This document shows positions 14,875 to 25,371 of a stretch of 64,000 nucleotides of DNA, in pieces (the stretch's first letter is position 1; every line of letters starts with the position of its first letter). Under the pieces are notes generated by a model. That model saw nothing but the letters and a program-made list of their open reading frames with translations, ran no database searches and was not told the origin of the DNA. Source of the stretch: a virus. The stretch spans positions 1-64,000 of IMG/VR virus record IMGVR_UViG_3300037321_000063; one strand, 5' to 3'. The translations under genes and the position numbers were made by a program.

Positions 14875-16075
14875 TGGTCATTACTTAACTGAGCAATCAC
14901 ATACAATTGAATTCATCAATATCGTTAATAATATAGCCGAAGTGTATGACGTAACCGAAAATATGTTATCGATGGATGTATTCGAAGATATTCGCGGCGG
15001 TGCTAGTACATTAGACCTAAGTTTATATGATGCTCACGGATTTATTGTACAAATGAATTTGAATGGTGGTGAGACAATTAACATATCATTTACATCTGTT
15101 GACGAAGATGGTCAGAACTTTCCTAATTATGTCAAATCATTTAGAGTGATAGATATAGCCGAAGTCGATGCGCCCAACGGTAAATCATCATTACTTGGAT
15201 TCAAATGCGTCAGTGAGGTCATTTACAATAATAGTATGCGTACCATAAGCAAGTCATTTAAGAATCTCACTGTTGATGAAATGATTAGGCAATTAATGAC
15301 GGACAATTTAGGCGTGGTAGAAAATTTACTATTAGAACGAACCAAGCACACTCGAAATTATATTGTGCCATTCATAAGCCCATTCAGTGCAATCAATTAT
15401 TTGCTAACGGAATGTACATCGGCGTTAAATGGTACTGCTGATTTTATGTTCTATGAAAATATTGATGGATGGAATTTGAGATCGTTTGAAGATATGCGTC
15501 AAGGTGAGTATCTACCTAAAACACATAAGCTGATAAATACACCGTCTCAATATAAAACATACAACTTTAATAATATTGGTGGCTATGCAATCACTAAGCA
15601 TTTTAGTGTGTGGTCTGATAGTGTGGATGGGTATAATGATATTAATTTAACTATTGTCGATCCCTATAATAAAACCTATTCAACCAAATCACACAACATC
15701 GATACATATAGACAAAACATAACAAACGTCAATGGCGTGTATACACCAAAGCCTAAATCGTCATTGCCAATAACTGGGGCGCGCGCAACTGAACACTTTA
15801 CATTTTTCCCTACGATAAAGGATATGGAAACACAGCGAGTAAGCCGCAATTTTGATTCATTTTGCTCCGATGGTAAAGTAGTTGATATTTCTATACCCGC
15901 AAACGTGGCTATTAAGTCCGGTGATGTTGTGTATGTGGATATATTGAATAACGATAATAAAATAAATGCGAAATTAACCGGTAAATATATTGTGAAGTCA
16001 CTGAGACATCAAATCTCACGTAGCACAATGTATACGCATTTACAAGTAATTAAAGACTCGGAACAGGAAATATAA
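14861..16075 (+). CDS. 27: Baseplate hub protein gp27, 404 aa
   Basis: The length matches T4 gp27 (about 391 aa). Tube-like beta domains are apparent (LSMDVFEDIRGGASTLDLSL, NYVKSFRVIDI, GDVVYVDIL). A GTG at 14855 is in frame, but the ATG at 14861 after AAAGAGAGTGTCG is preferred. The trimeric hub adapts the six-fold tube to the three-fold spike. It precedes the spike gene by one base, as the partners gp27 and gp5 should. Confidence 0.8.
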   Translation: MSINNGHYLTEQSHTIEFINIVNNIAEVYDVTENMLSMDVFEDIRGGASTLDLSLYDAHGFIVQMNLNGGETINISFTSVDEDGQNFPNYVKSFRVIDIAEVDAPNGKSSLLGFKCVSEVIYNNSMRTISKSFKNLTVDEMIRQLMTDNLGVVENLLLERTKHTRNYIVPFISPFSAINYLLTECTSALNGTADFMFYENIDGWNLRSFEDMRQGEYLPKTHKLINTPSQYKTYNFNNIGGYAITKHFSVWSDSVDGYNDINLTIVDPYNKTYSTKSHNIDTYRQNITNVNGVYTPKPKSSLPITGARATEHFTFFPTIKDMETQRVSRNFDSFCSDGKVVDISIPANVAIKSGDVVYVDILNNDNKINAKLTGKYIVKSLRHQISRSTMYTHLQVIKDSEQEI

Positions 16076-16076
16076 T

Positions 16077-17060
16077 ATGTATACAGGTGTTGTTGAAAAT
16101 ATAAACGATCCATTGAAATTGGGTAGAGTGCAAGCAAGATACTTTTCTATCCATACCGAAAAGAAAGCCAATGGGATTGACTACGGAATACCAACGGCTG
16201 ATTTGCCTTGGTCTTTTGTTGTATCCCCAACTACATCGGCATCGGTTAATGGTATTGGCGATTCTCCTACAGGAATTGTAAATGGATCTTGGGTGATTGC
16301 CTATTTTAGAGGTGATGAAATGCAAGATCCAGTGATCATTGGTACACTAGTTGGCATACCTAGTGCGGTTGCTGATACAGAACGTGGCTTTAATGATCCA
16401 GAGGGCGTATATCCCAAAGAAGATTTTATTGGTGAGTCTGATGTAAATAGATTAGCTAGAAATGAATCGATTGACTCTACTATTGTTCAGGTAAAAATTG
16501 ACGGCGTTGAAGTGGATATCGAAAAAGCTGATGGATCAATGTGGAGTGAACCCATTACCCCATACGATGCAATCTATCCACACAATAAAGTCAATGAGTC
16601 AAAATCTGGACATATCACTGAGATTGATGATACTCCGAATGCGGAAAGATTACATGAATACCATAGGGCGGGGACATTCAGCGAGATTCATCCTGATGGT
16701 TCGAAGGTACTCAAGATAGTAGGTAAGGCATACACAATTATATTAGACGACAACAATATCTATATTCAGGGTGATTCTAGTGAAACAATTACTGGTGATA
16801 AATTTATCAAAGCCGAAAATTTGAATATAAATATAAGTACGAACGCGACTATCAATATTCCGACAACCGATTGGGAAGGTAATATAAATCTTCAGGGCAA
16901 TATGGTCGTCACTGGCAATGTAACGGCTACTGGTGAAGTCAAGGCATCCACTGTTGTCGGTACTACTGAAGTCACTGCTAAAGAGGGTGCTGATAAGGTT
17001 AGTCTATCAAGTCATACGCATGGCGGCGGTAATGTACCACCACCAGATCCTAATACATAA
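16077..17060 (+). CDS. 5: Baseplate spike (gp5-like) without lysozyme domain, 327 aa
   Basis: The N-terminal OB-fold is clear (MYTGVVENINDPLKLGRVQ, then GSWVIAYFRGDEMQDPVIIG). A linker follows, then a C-terminal beta-helix with repeated short strands (NINISTNATINIPTTDWEGN) and the end SLSSHTHGGGN. T4 gp5 has a lysozyme domain between these parts; here nothing like it is present (327 against 575 aa). This is a pure membrane-piercing spike, as in many non-enteric T4-like phages. Muralytic activity must come from another protein. Confidence 0.85.
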   Translation: MYTGVVENINDPLKLGRVQARYFSIHTEKKANGIDYGIPTADLPWSFVVSPTTSASVNGIGDSPTGIVNGSWVIAYFRGDEMQDPVIIGTLVGIPSAVADTERGFNDPEGVYPKEDFIGESDVNRLARNESIDSTIVQVKIDGVEVDIEKADGSMWSEPITPYDAIYPHNKVNESKSGHITEIDDTPNAERLHEYHRAGTFSEIHPDGSKVLKIVGKAYTIILDDNNIYIQGDSSETITGDKFIKAENLNINISTNATINIPTTDWEGNINLQGNMVVTGNVTATGEVKASTVVGTTEVTAKEGADKVSLSSHTHGGGNVPPPDPNT

Positions 17061-17071
17061 AAGAGGTAATA

Positions 17072-17437
17072 ATGTTTTCAGATATAGATGATTTATTTGG
17101 GAGAAACCCAGTAACCAATGACGTAATTGAAGACGTTGAAGATCAATCCGTCCGTAACTCAATTCGTTCATTGGTATTAACATCTAAGGGTGAACGACCA
17201 TTCCTACCATTTATCGGTAGTGATGTCAAATCTTCATTATTTGAAAACTACTCCGGTGCAACTGCATACGTAATTGAGCGATCAATAAAAGAGGTTATTC
17301 AAAACTTTGAGCCTAGAGTGATACTGAGTCAAATCGAAGTGATCGATGAAATAGATAGCAATAGATTTACTATTAACATTGGATATCGAATAGTAACCGA
17401 TACGAATGTTGTTAGAAACTTAACGATGCAAATTTAA
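17072..17437 (+). CDS. 25: Baseplate wedge gp25, 121 aa
   Basis: Typical gp25-like lysozyme-fold family member: SIRSLVLTSKGERPFLPFIG, then a later FEPRVILSQIEV with the conserved Glu-Pro-Arg. T4 gp25 has about 132 aa. It forms the inner ring that touches sheath and hub. Ribosome site AAGAGGTAATA. Confidence 0.9.
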   Translation: MFSDIDDLFGRNPVTNDVIEDVEDQSVRNSIRSLVLTSKGERPFLPFIGSDVKSSLFENYSGATAYVIERSIKEVIQNFEPRVILSQIEVIDEIDSNRFTINIGYRIVTDTNVVRNLTMQI

Positions 17438-17452
17438 GGAAATAAAAAATAC

Positions 17453-19297
17453 ATGAGTAATTTTAAAGTAGACGCGAGTACATTTGCATCGATTAAGCAA
17501 GATCTAATTGATCGGATGAAAGCGAATCCAGCATTTGAAGACTACGATTTTCTTGGATCACGACTAAACAATCTAATGGATGTCATGGCATATAATACAT
17601 TGTATGCCCAAGCCTATTCTAATGCGGCGCTGATGGAATCATTTCAATCTACAGCGCAGAATAGAAACTCAATTATATTGAAAGCTCAGGATTTAGGTTA
17701 TAAGCCGACCGGTAGAATATCATCTAAGGCAACATTAAACTTAACATTATCTTCAGGTGCTGTATTAAATCGGTACTCTACATTTGAAGGTGTGCGTCCA
17801 GATGGTCAAACATTTAATTTTGTCAACTGGGATGCCTACAACTTTATATCTGGTAGCAACTTTATCGATGATGTTTTGGTTGTTCAAGGTGAAATACGAT
17901 TTAAGCAATACACATGGTCGGATAATACCACCAGATTGCTAATCAAGGACACCAGTATCAATCGAAAGCGTATTAGGCTAACCATTAACGATGTGGAATA
18001 TAAAGAGTCTGAGAATGCCGCTAGGGTCAATTCAACGGACACTGTATTTTATACCAGAGAAACTATTGACGGCTTTAGTGAAATATACTTTGGTGAGGGT
18101 GAGATAGAAACCAGAGTTGGTCAAGAAGATATTGATCGCTATGTGGGTGGATTGAAGCCAATTAATAACGATGTGATCAAAGTAGAATATCTATCATGTA
18201 AGGGTGCTGACGGTAATGGTTCAACTGATTTTACATTTACAGGTTCAACTACACCACAGGTTACGGTCGTCATTAATAATGCAACTGTATCTGCTAGAAG
18301 TGGTGCTGATAGAGAAACTAAAGAGCGTATTAAAAGTCTAGCACCAAAAATGAGATTTACTCAGAATCGTGCGGTTACTTCTGATGATTATGAGGTGCTG
18401 GTGTTACAGGAATTTGGTAGTTATGTTGCATCTATTCTTGCGTGGGGTGATGAAAGAAAGCCCGGTTTTGCATTCATATCAATAAAGCCCTCCGATGGAT
18501 TAACTTTGCCACAAGATGTAAAGCTGAGTATCCAAAAGTACCTATCAAAATATAACATTCTAACAATACAAGCATTAGTTGTTGATCCAGATTATATGTT
18601 CATTGAGCATAGCATCGAAGTGGATTATCGTATCGATCAGCTAAAGCAAAATGAGGGTAGCTTAGAGTCAACAATTATTGCGGCAATCGATGCATACTAT
18701 TCTGTTGGTGTTGAGGAATTCGATAAGAGTTTTCACCTATCTAAGTTGTTGGCATTTATTGACAATTCTAACCCCGCGATATTGGGAAGTTCTGCCACCA
18801 TCAAACTCGTTAAAGAGAATGGTGATTGGGTGGATTCTGATGGGGTGATTGCATTTAGTAATCCATTAGCCTTACGTGCATTGGTATCAAGTGCCATACC
18901 ATTTACTGGTCAAGGAAGTTCAGAAGCCATTAGCTTATACCTATTATCTACTGATGATTCAAAAGTTATTCTTGGTCCATTCCATGATGATGATGTATTG
19001 GCATCCGGTGCGGTCGAATTCACTGACAATACAAAATTCGATAACAGTGAATATGATTCAACCGATAATAATACATGGTATGAGGTCGGTACGGTAGATT
19101 ATCTAACAGGTGAATTGGTATATGACATATCATCTATACTAGTAACTGATCAGATAAACAGCTTTGGTGATAATACAATACGCCTAAATATGATACCAAC
19201 TGAATCTGATATATATACTAGTGATGGTCAATTAATCGCTTTTGAAAATGACTTGCGACCTGAGTACACAACAATAACACTTGAGGGAATTTCATAA
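17453..19297 (+). CDS. 6: Baseplate wedge gp6, 614 aa
   Basis: The length is close to T4 gp6 (660 aa). The N-terminal region DYDFLGSRLNNLMDVMAYNT is the family signature, followed by AQNRNSIILKAQDLGYKP and the middle VTSDDYEVLV..EFG motif of baseplate J-like proteins. gp6 dimers make the continuous ring of the baseplate that switches on contraction. It sits between gp25 and gp7 as in T4. Confidence 0.9.
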   Translation: MSNFKVDASTFASIKQDLIDRMKANPAFEDYDFLGSRLNNLMDVMAYNTLYAQAYSNAALMESFQSTAQNRNSIILKAQDLGYKPTGRISSKATLNLTLSSGAVLNRYSTFEGVRPDGQTFNFVNWDAYNFISGSNFIDDVLVVQGEIRFKQYTWSDNTTRLLIKDTSINRKRIRLTINDVEYKESENAARVNSTDTVFYTRETIDGFSEIYFGEGEIETRVGQEDIDRYVGGLKPINNDVIKVEYLSCKGADGNGSTDFTFTGSTTPQVTVVINNATVSARSGADRETKERIKSLAPKMRFTQNRAVTSDDYEVLVLQEFGSYVASILAWGDERKPGFAFISIKPSDGLTLPQDVKLSIQKYLSKYNILTIQALVVDPDYMFIEHSIEVDYRIDQLKQNEGSLESTIIAAIDAYYSVGVEEFDKSFHLSKLLAFIDNSNPAILGSSATIKLVKENGDWVDSDGVIAFSNPLALRALVSSAIPFTGQGSSEAISLYLLSTDDSKVILGPFHDDDVLASGAVEFTDNTKFDNSEYDSTDNNTWYEVGTVDYLTGELVYDISSILVTDQINSFGDNTIRLNMIPTESDIYTSDGQLIAFENDLRPEYTTITLEGIS

Positions 19298-22200
19298 TGG
19301 TAAAAGCTCCACAAATTACTGGTCTAAAGGCGGCTAACGTATCAGCAAACTACATCAATCTTATCTGGGACAATCTGGGTGGATTTTTTGTATATCGCGT
19401 TGAGCGTTCATTAACTGGTGCTAACATATTTACCATAGTAGGATCGACCAGTGATAATAACTTCTGGGATGAAAGTGGTAGTGCAAATCCACTTATTCCA
19501 GAAACTGCATATGATTATAGAGTAGTAACTACAGGTGATGGTTTCTTAGCGTCTGATCCAGTGGCTGTAAATAATGTATTGACATTTGCAACAAACTTAT
19601 ATTCTGTATTATCGGCTAATCGAATCAATCCATATATCTCATTTGTTCAAGAGAAATTAGTAGAAGATAATGTAAATGATTATGTTAACTTTAATACTGA
19701 TGAAATTCGTGTGGCATTAACCAATGCGAGTTATGTCTATAATCCAAATGATTCAACACTGCAAGCATTAAATTCTACTGGTGGTATATTATCGAATCAG
19801 CCGAATCCTAAACGATATGGATTAGTGCCACAAGTATGCACAATTTCATATGGTACACATTCAATTATAATTAAAAATTCACAGTCCGGTAACGACACTC
19901 TATTGATATTAGAAGAACGCCAACGAGTCTCATTATCATCTACAGATTTCGGTGCTGAATGGGCGCGCGCGAATGTAGTAACTGGAAGTGTTATCGGTAA
20001 TCCTACTAGTAATGGATTGGCATGTGGTGGTGATAATAATACATTCATCTTAGGCTTCGATAAAATCCTATCCCTATATGATGGTAGTGGAAGTAAATTA
20101 TATAATGATATTAATGGCGGTACTGTTGAGTCAGATACATTCGACCCAAGTAAAGGACATCGGTTTTTCTCATATGCCAATTATCCGAACGGTATTGGTG
20201 ATGGTGAAATACAAGCAATAACGTGTGATCAGAATAGAATATTTGCGGTAGCCAATGGCATCCTATTTAAAAGTGCGGGTACTGATCCAACATTAACGTC
20301 TACTACTTGGGCTAGTGGTATATCCATTACTGATGGTAGCACTGCAATAAGCGCCGATAGTGCAATAACTAAGATTGAATATTTTAATGGTTATATATTT
20401 GCTATGGTAATTGGTCGATTTAATAGTGATGGTGTTATTACACAGTATGATAATTCCGCATTAACTATTCCATACCCAGATACAGATACTGAGCAAGGTG
20501 AATTATTTGCCGACATTGGATTGTATCGTTATAACATTGCAAGCAATACATGGTTAAAGATGTATGGTGTATCTGATGCCGAAAGAAATAAATTCACACT
20601 ATCATCATCCATTAGCCGTAGCTCAACCGATATTATAATGAGTTTAGATAGTGGTGCGGCTTCAGTTATTAATTTCAATGCGGTTGATGGTGTTGACAAT
20701 ATCGATGTCGATGCAACCGATGCCAATAATCCAGTGTATGAAAATGATAATGGATTGGTCAGTAATGGTCGATCATATAGAACCGTTTACTATAGTTCTA
20801 ATGGTAATGTATTTACTAGGGCTAACGAGCGTTTTAGATTCGAAGAACATCATATCTATATTAATGGTGAGAGAACGTGGACAGACTTCAATAGACGTTT
20901 TGCACGATTAACGAATAATGAAGTTCAAACGCAGATTATAAACAACCCATCGGAAGATTGGAATGACGGTGGATTCAAATTCTTTCTTGATGAAGTGACT
21001 ATCAATGACTTTACCGGTAGTGCCACAGGTGCGCTAATCTATGCTAAGGGCGATAATAACCTAGAAGGTAAACTGATAGCCTATTATAGCTTTGGTAGCT
21101 TACAACGCTCTACAGCGACTTTATTGTTTCCATTCGATAGAACGATTATCGAGGGTGTACTAACAAATAGATCATTAACTGAGGAAGAGATTGCGGTGGT
21201 GAACAGCTCACGATATGTTCACGCATCATTAGACCCATTAATTCAGAAGATGCTACCGGAAGAATACATTAAAGATTCATCATTGTATGGTGAGTTCATT
21301 AAAGAATATTTACGATTCATATCAAATGATAATGACAGTGTATATGGTACATTGGATCGCCTATTATGGAATCAAGATGTAAATGAAACTGAGCTATTAG
21401 AAAAGTTCTTTGGTGAGTTGTATCAACGTAACATATATGCGAGTGAAGAAAAACGTCAACTGGTTAATAAGTTTTTCACCAATACCAATAATGATTTTAA
21501 TAGCATCAAAGGTACATTGGATAGCTACAAGTACATATTCAAATTATTGTATGATGTGGATATTGAAGTTGGATTAGAATCATCATCTAAGTTTGAGTTC
21601 TTTATCAACGTAACAACGAATGACTTTAATGATGATTTAATCGGTAGCACGTTAGTTGGTGTAAATGGTAGTGCGAACATAACCTATGCAACAAAGAAAT
21701 ATACTAATGGTGTTGAGTTCTATGAATTCACATTGAATAATATCTTTGGTGAGATTGGTGATGGTGATGCATTAACATCGGTACAAGTGACTGATTGGAG
21801 TGGTCAAGCAACATCGTCAGTTACTGGTAAGGATTCTCCTAGTGATGCTGATAGCTTTGCGAGTAGATTACGAAGCTATTACACTGTTACAGTAAAGACA
21901 CCAATTCCAGTCGGCATATACAGAAATACAATATTAAAATATGTTCATCCACTAGGCTTTAACTTTTTGGGTGTGTACTTAATCATATCCACTGTTAATT
22001 CTGGTTTGAGTATTGCACATAATACAACTGAGTTCAGAAGTCTATTCGAATATAGATGGTCGTCTGGTGTTCCCGATGTATATCCAACATTAATACCTAA
22101 CCTTGACGGTAACGGTGATTATAAGTATACGCTCGATCAACCCTATTACAGAATTGGATATGAATCTGTTGCACCAAATGGGGGCGGTACTGGTGTTCAG

Positions 22201-25200
22201 AAAAGTTATCTTGTGAAGTCACCCACTGATTTTACGGCGGGTGTTTCATATCCATTACCGTCAACTTATTACATTACAGATGATGCAGAAACCGCAGTGG
22301 ATTACGAAACAAAGTATGACACTATATTGCGTGGTCTAAATTCGGATGCGCGTAGAGAAACAAAGTCACCAACGTTTGATCAGTCGAATGTTAGGTTCTT
22401 TGATTTTGTGGATTGGGAAGGATCAGCTGGTCTAACACGCCTATCAATCTCAATAACCGCCGACAATGTATCTAAGTCATGTAACATCGCATCCACATTA
22501 TCACAGTGCGCCAACACATTCGTATTATCATCAACCGTAACCAACGCAACCGGTAATGTCGATTATTCGTGGTCTGTTGTAAGTGGGGTTGCTACACTAA
22601 GCGATCCAACGGCTAGTTCTACAAATGTTACCGCAACTGGTTCAGAGGGCGATAGCGATATTATTATTGTCGTATGTTCGATCACTGATGATACATCAAC
22701 CGATAGCTCTACCATAATGCTCAATAGTAATCACGGTGTTGATTCAAGCGCGGTATCTGCATCCATCATTACTAATAATAATATAACTGATGCCGCATTG
22801 GACCTAGAACAGTTTTCATCATATAGAACAGCGACACCATCTACTAATGTTCAAGACTCTACCGAAAGTTCAAATTACCTAACGTCTCGTTCTGGTAAAG
22901 ATGGTAAGTATGTCGCTATGCCATATGTTGATGCTAATGGTCAATCTGTGAGTGGTACAGGTAAGGTAGTTATATTCAAAAATAATAAAACAGCTGGAAC
23001 TACCACCGCCGTTCAAACATTATATTCACAGACACCAACTGCTAATGGAGAATATGGATTAGCTGTAGATATAACAAATGCCGATAGCGCACACAAAATA
23101 TTTGTAATTGATAAAGGTCATGCCGCCGCTAATGGATTTGGTACGGCTATTGATATCTGGACATTAGTAGGGGCTACTTGGAATCGATTACAAACTATAT
23201 TAACTGATAAATACATTACGTCTCAGGATGGATATTTAACTGCATTCCAAGATGGTGAGGGATTTGTACTAACAAGCGCATATGCTGACGAATGTACTGT
23301 ATTTCGTGCAACGGCTAATGATTGGTCTACGTATGATGAATTTAATTTACCAGACCCAATTTATTCTGCATCGGCTGTTTCGTATTATGGTGATTATATT
23401 ATCAAGATAGAAGACCTAAACCCATATACTAATGATAATCATTTAATGATCCATAGATGGAATGGTACAGATTACAGTGATAAGGTTGATTTAGGTCCGA
23501 ACGATGGTGTTCACCCATTAGCAATGTCTATCAATGACGGTGGTACTGTATTTGTCGCGGGTGATGGATTGTCTAACGGTGCATATGTATGGGAAGGTGA
23601 TTACCCAACATATACTAAAACATTATTGGATAGAAGTAATTTAATTAGCTACGGATGGAATAGTAATAACAATATCGCATTAGGCGCATCGGTAACGAGA
23701 AGCGGTAATTTGGTTTCTGTTGGATATAATTCTACTGGTAGCTTTGGCGAATCTAGTAATGGTGGTGTATTAATCTATACCAAGGATCTTGGAAGTTGGG
23801 TGGACCAAGCATACGATATCAGCAATGACAGATTTGGTATTAATCATCAACTAAACTCAAATGAACTATCATTAACTCAAGGTAGTGAAATTAATCCTAT
23901 CGATAAAACGATATTCTATGGTTTGGATGCAATCAACGAACAATATTCATCGGATACATTGGTATGTGATTATGTCAGTGGTAGCAACTGTGAAAACCTA
24001 TTTAGATTTGGTGCTGAAGCGTCAGGTGGTAATGGTGGATATTTGTACAACTGGTCAATTGATGATCCCGATTTTAATATTGTGGGTAGTGCGACTGAAA
24101 AAATTGTTACACTGACAAGAACCAATAATGTCGATACTGCTGAAACGGATTTAGGCAACTTGACATTACGAGTAACTGATGATACAGCAACCGACTTAGG
24201 TGATCCATTATTCTTTGATGAAGATAGCTTGGAAATATCGTCTCAACATCGGATTGGAATTGATCCACAGTTACAGTTTTCTGGTCAGACATTTGCAAGT
24301 CAACGGTGTTATTATACTGAAGGTACTACATGCAATCTAATTTGGCAGATAGAATCTAACCCAATTAATGGTGTTGGTCCATATGATATTACGTGGAGTA
24401 AAGAAATATCCGATACGGTGTTTAGCTTTAACACAACTACCGGTAATAATGTCACGGTTACCGGAACTACTCCGGTCGGTATATCACCAATTTCAGAACA
24501 GATAAGTGTCGCGGTCGATGTTACCGATCAAAATTCTGATGGTGAGGGTAGAGATACAATTCAGCTAAGTGCATTATTCTTGCAAGTAGTGGAAGCTACG
24601 ATAAGTGCATCAACCGCATCTACTCAATCCTGTAGTTATGCAAGTGGAAGTTGTACCAATACATGGACATTAAGCGCATTGGCTACTGGTGGATTTAATC
24701 AGGGTTATGACTATGCGTGGGAAAAGGTATCTGGTGATGCCGAAGTAAATTTAGTAGGCTCACTCACAGGTATAAATGCGACCGTAGAATCTGCTAACCC
24801 CACTGATACCGATGGAACATATAGTGCGATATTTAAATGCATAATAACTGATGCACAGGATAATGCGAATGTTGGTGATAGTGATTCATACACAGTTACA
24901 TCAACTCACGCGACCAGTGCGACTACTCAAGCCAATTTATCTAGCTTACCTACCGGTATAACGGCGGCGGGTCCATGGTTTCAGAATGGTGGTGCTGATG
25001 CAACGGCGTATATTGTATTTCATGCTGATGGTACATGGGAAAAAATCATCGGTCAGAATGGTGGTGCGAATTCTACATTTAGTTCTGGTACGTGGGCAAG
25101 TCCAACGGTTACTGCATCTGACTATGAAATATTTGTAACTCAAACGAATACAAATTTCAGCACCATTATTCAGGATGATGTTGGTCAATGGCTACCGTTA

Positions 25201-25338
25201 AATTCTGATAGAGTGTATGGTGTTTTTTATGACCGATACGGATTATCTACTAAAGATTATACGGTTGAGATAAGAGAGATTGCAACTCCGACTAATACAG
25301 ATACAAAATCATTTAATGTTTACATGGAATTGACCTAA
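19297..25338 (+). CDS. 7: Giant baseplate wedge gp7 with extra domains, 2013 aa
   Basis: Nearly twice T4 gp7 (1032 aa). Approximate parts: Fn3-like N terminus 1-95; beta-rich region to 500; laminin-G-like segment 510-640; helical gp7-type core from about 650 (LPEEYIKDSSLYGEFIKEYL, NETELLEKFFGELYQRN). Downstream are an Ig-like repeat 1050-1150, a beta-propeller-like region about 1170-1530 with FG-GAP-style blades, three more Ig-like repeats 1555-1870 each with a Cys pair at its start, and a C-terminal domain 1870-2013. The core position between gp6 and gp8 fixes identity. The added domains probably decorate the baseplate rim and may bind host glycans; that is inference. TAATG overlap with gp6. 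Confidence 0.8.
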   Translation: MVKAPQITGLKAANVSANYINLIWDNLGGFFVYRVERSLTGANIFTIVGSTSDNNFWDESGSANPLIPETAYDYRVVTTGDGFLASDPVAVNNVLTFATNLYSVLSANRINPYISFVQEKLVEDNVNDYVNFNTDEIRVALTNASYVYNPNDSTLQALNSTGGILSNQPNPKRYGLVPQVCTISYGTHSIIIKNSQSGNDTLLILEERQRVSLSSTDFGAEWARANVVTGSVIGNPTSNGLACGGDNNTFILGFDKILSLYDGSGSKLYNDINGGTVESDTFDPSKGHRFFSYANYPNGIGDGEIQAITCDQNRIFAVANGILFKSAGTDPTLTSTTWASGISITDGSTAISADSAITKIEYFNGYIFAMVIGRFNSDGVITQYDNSALTIPYPDTDTEQGELFADIGLYRYNIASNTWLKMYGVSDAERNKFTLSSSISRSSTDIIMSLDSGAASVINFNAVDGVDNIDVDATDANNPVYENDNGLVSNGRSYRTVYYSSNGNVFTRANERFRFEEHHIYINGERTWTDFNRRFARLTNNEVQTQIINNPSEDWNDGGFKFFLDEVTINDFTGSATGALIYAKGDNNLEGKLIAYYSFGSLQRSTATLLFPFDRTIIEGVLTNRSLTEEEIAVVNSSRYVHASLDPLIQKMLPEEYIKDSSLYGEFIKEYLRFISNDNDSVYGTLDRLLWNQDVNETELLEKFFGELYQRNIYASEEKRQLVNKFFTNTNNDFNSIKGTLDSYKYIFKLLYDVDIEVGLESSSKFEFFINVTTNDFNDDLIGSTLVGVNGSANITYATKKYTNGVEFYEFTLNNIFGEIGDGDALTSVQVTDWSGQATSSVTGKDSPSDADSFASRLRSYYTVTVKTPIPVGIYRNTILKYVHPLGFNFLGVYLIISTVNSGLSIAHNTTEFRSLFEYRWSSGVPDVYPTLIPNLDGNGDYKYTLDQPYYRIGYESVAPNGGGTGVQKSYLVKSPTDFTAGVSYPLPSTYYITDDAETAVDYETKYDTILRGLNSDARRETKSPTFDQSNVRFFDFVDWEGSAGLTRLSISITADNVSKSCNIASTLSQCANTFVLSSTVTNATGNVDYSWSVVSGVATLSDPTASSTNVTATGSEGDSDIIIVVCSITDDTSTDSSTIMLNSNHGVDSSAVSASIITNNNITDAALDLEQFSSYRTATPSTNVQDSTESSNYLTSRSGKDGKYVAMPYVDANGQSVSGTGKVVIFKNNKTAGTTTAVQTLYSQTPTANGEYGLAVDITNADSAHKIFVIDKGHAAANGFGTAIDIWTLVGATWNRLQTILTDKYITSQDGYLTAFQDGEGFVLTSAYADECTVFRATANDWSTYDEFNLPDPIYSASAVSYYGDYIIKIEDLNPYTNDNHLMIHRWNGTDYSDKVDLGPNDGVHPLAMSINDGGTVFVAGDGLSNGAYVWEGDYPTYTKTLLDRSNLISYGWNSNNNIALGASVTRSGNLVSVGYNSTGSFGESSNGGVLIYTKDLGSWVDQAYDISNDRFGINHQLNSNELSLTQGSEINPIDKTIFYGLDAINEQYSSDTLVCDYVSGSNCENLFRFGAEASGGNGGYLYNWSIDDPDFNIVGSATEKIVTLTRTNNVDTAETDLGNLTLRVTDDTATDLGDPLFFDEDSLEISSQHRIGIDPQLQFSGQTFASQRCYYTEGTTCNLIWQIESNPINGVGPYDITWSKEISDTVFSFNTTTGNNVTVTGTTPVGISPISEQISVAVDVTDQNSDGEGRDTIQLSALFLQVVEATISASTASTQSCSYASGSCTNTWTLSALATGGFNQGYDYAWEKVSGDAEVNLVGSLTGINATVESANPTDTDGTYSAIFKCIITDAQDNANVGDSDSYTVTSTHATSATTQANLSSLPTGITAAGPWFQNGGADATAYIVFHADGTWEKIIGQNGGANSTFSSGTWASPTVTASDYEIFVTQTNTNFSTIIQDDVGQWLPLNSDRVYGVFYDRYGLSTKDYTVEIREIATPTNTDTKSFNVYMELT

Positions 25339-25345
25339 TGAATGA

Positions 25346-25353
25346 TATAAATA
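25346..25353 (+). promoter_or_regulatory. T4-type late promoter box
   Basis: TATAAATA in the 33-bp gap between gp7 and gp8, 18 bp before the gp8 ATG. Confidence 0.65.
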
Positions 25354-25371
25354 TTAAAAAGGAAATATTAA

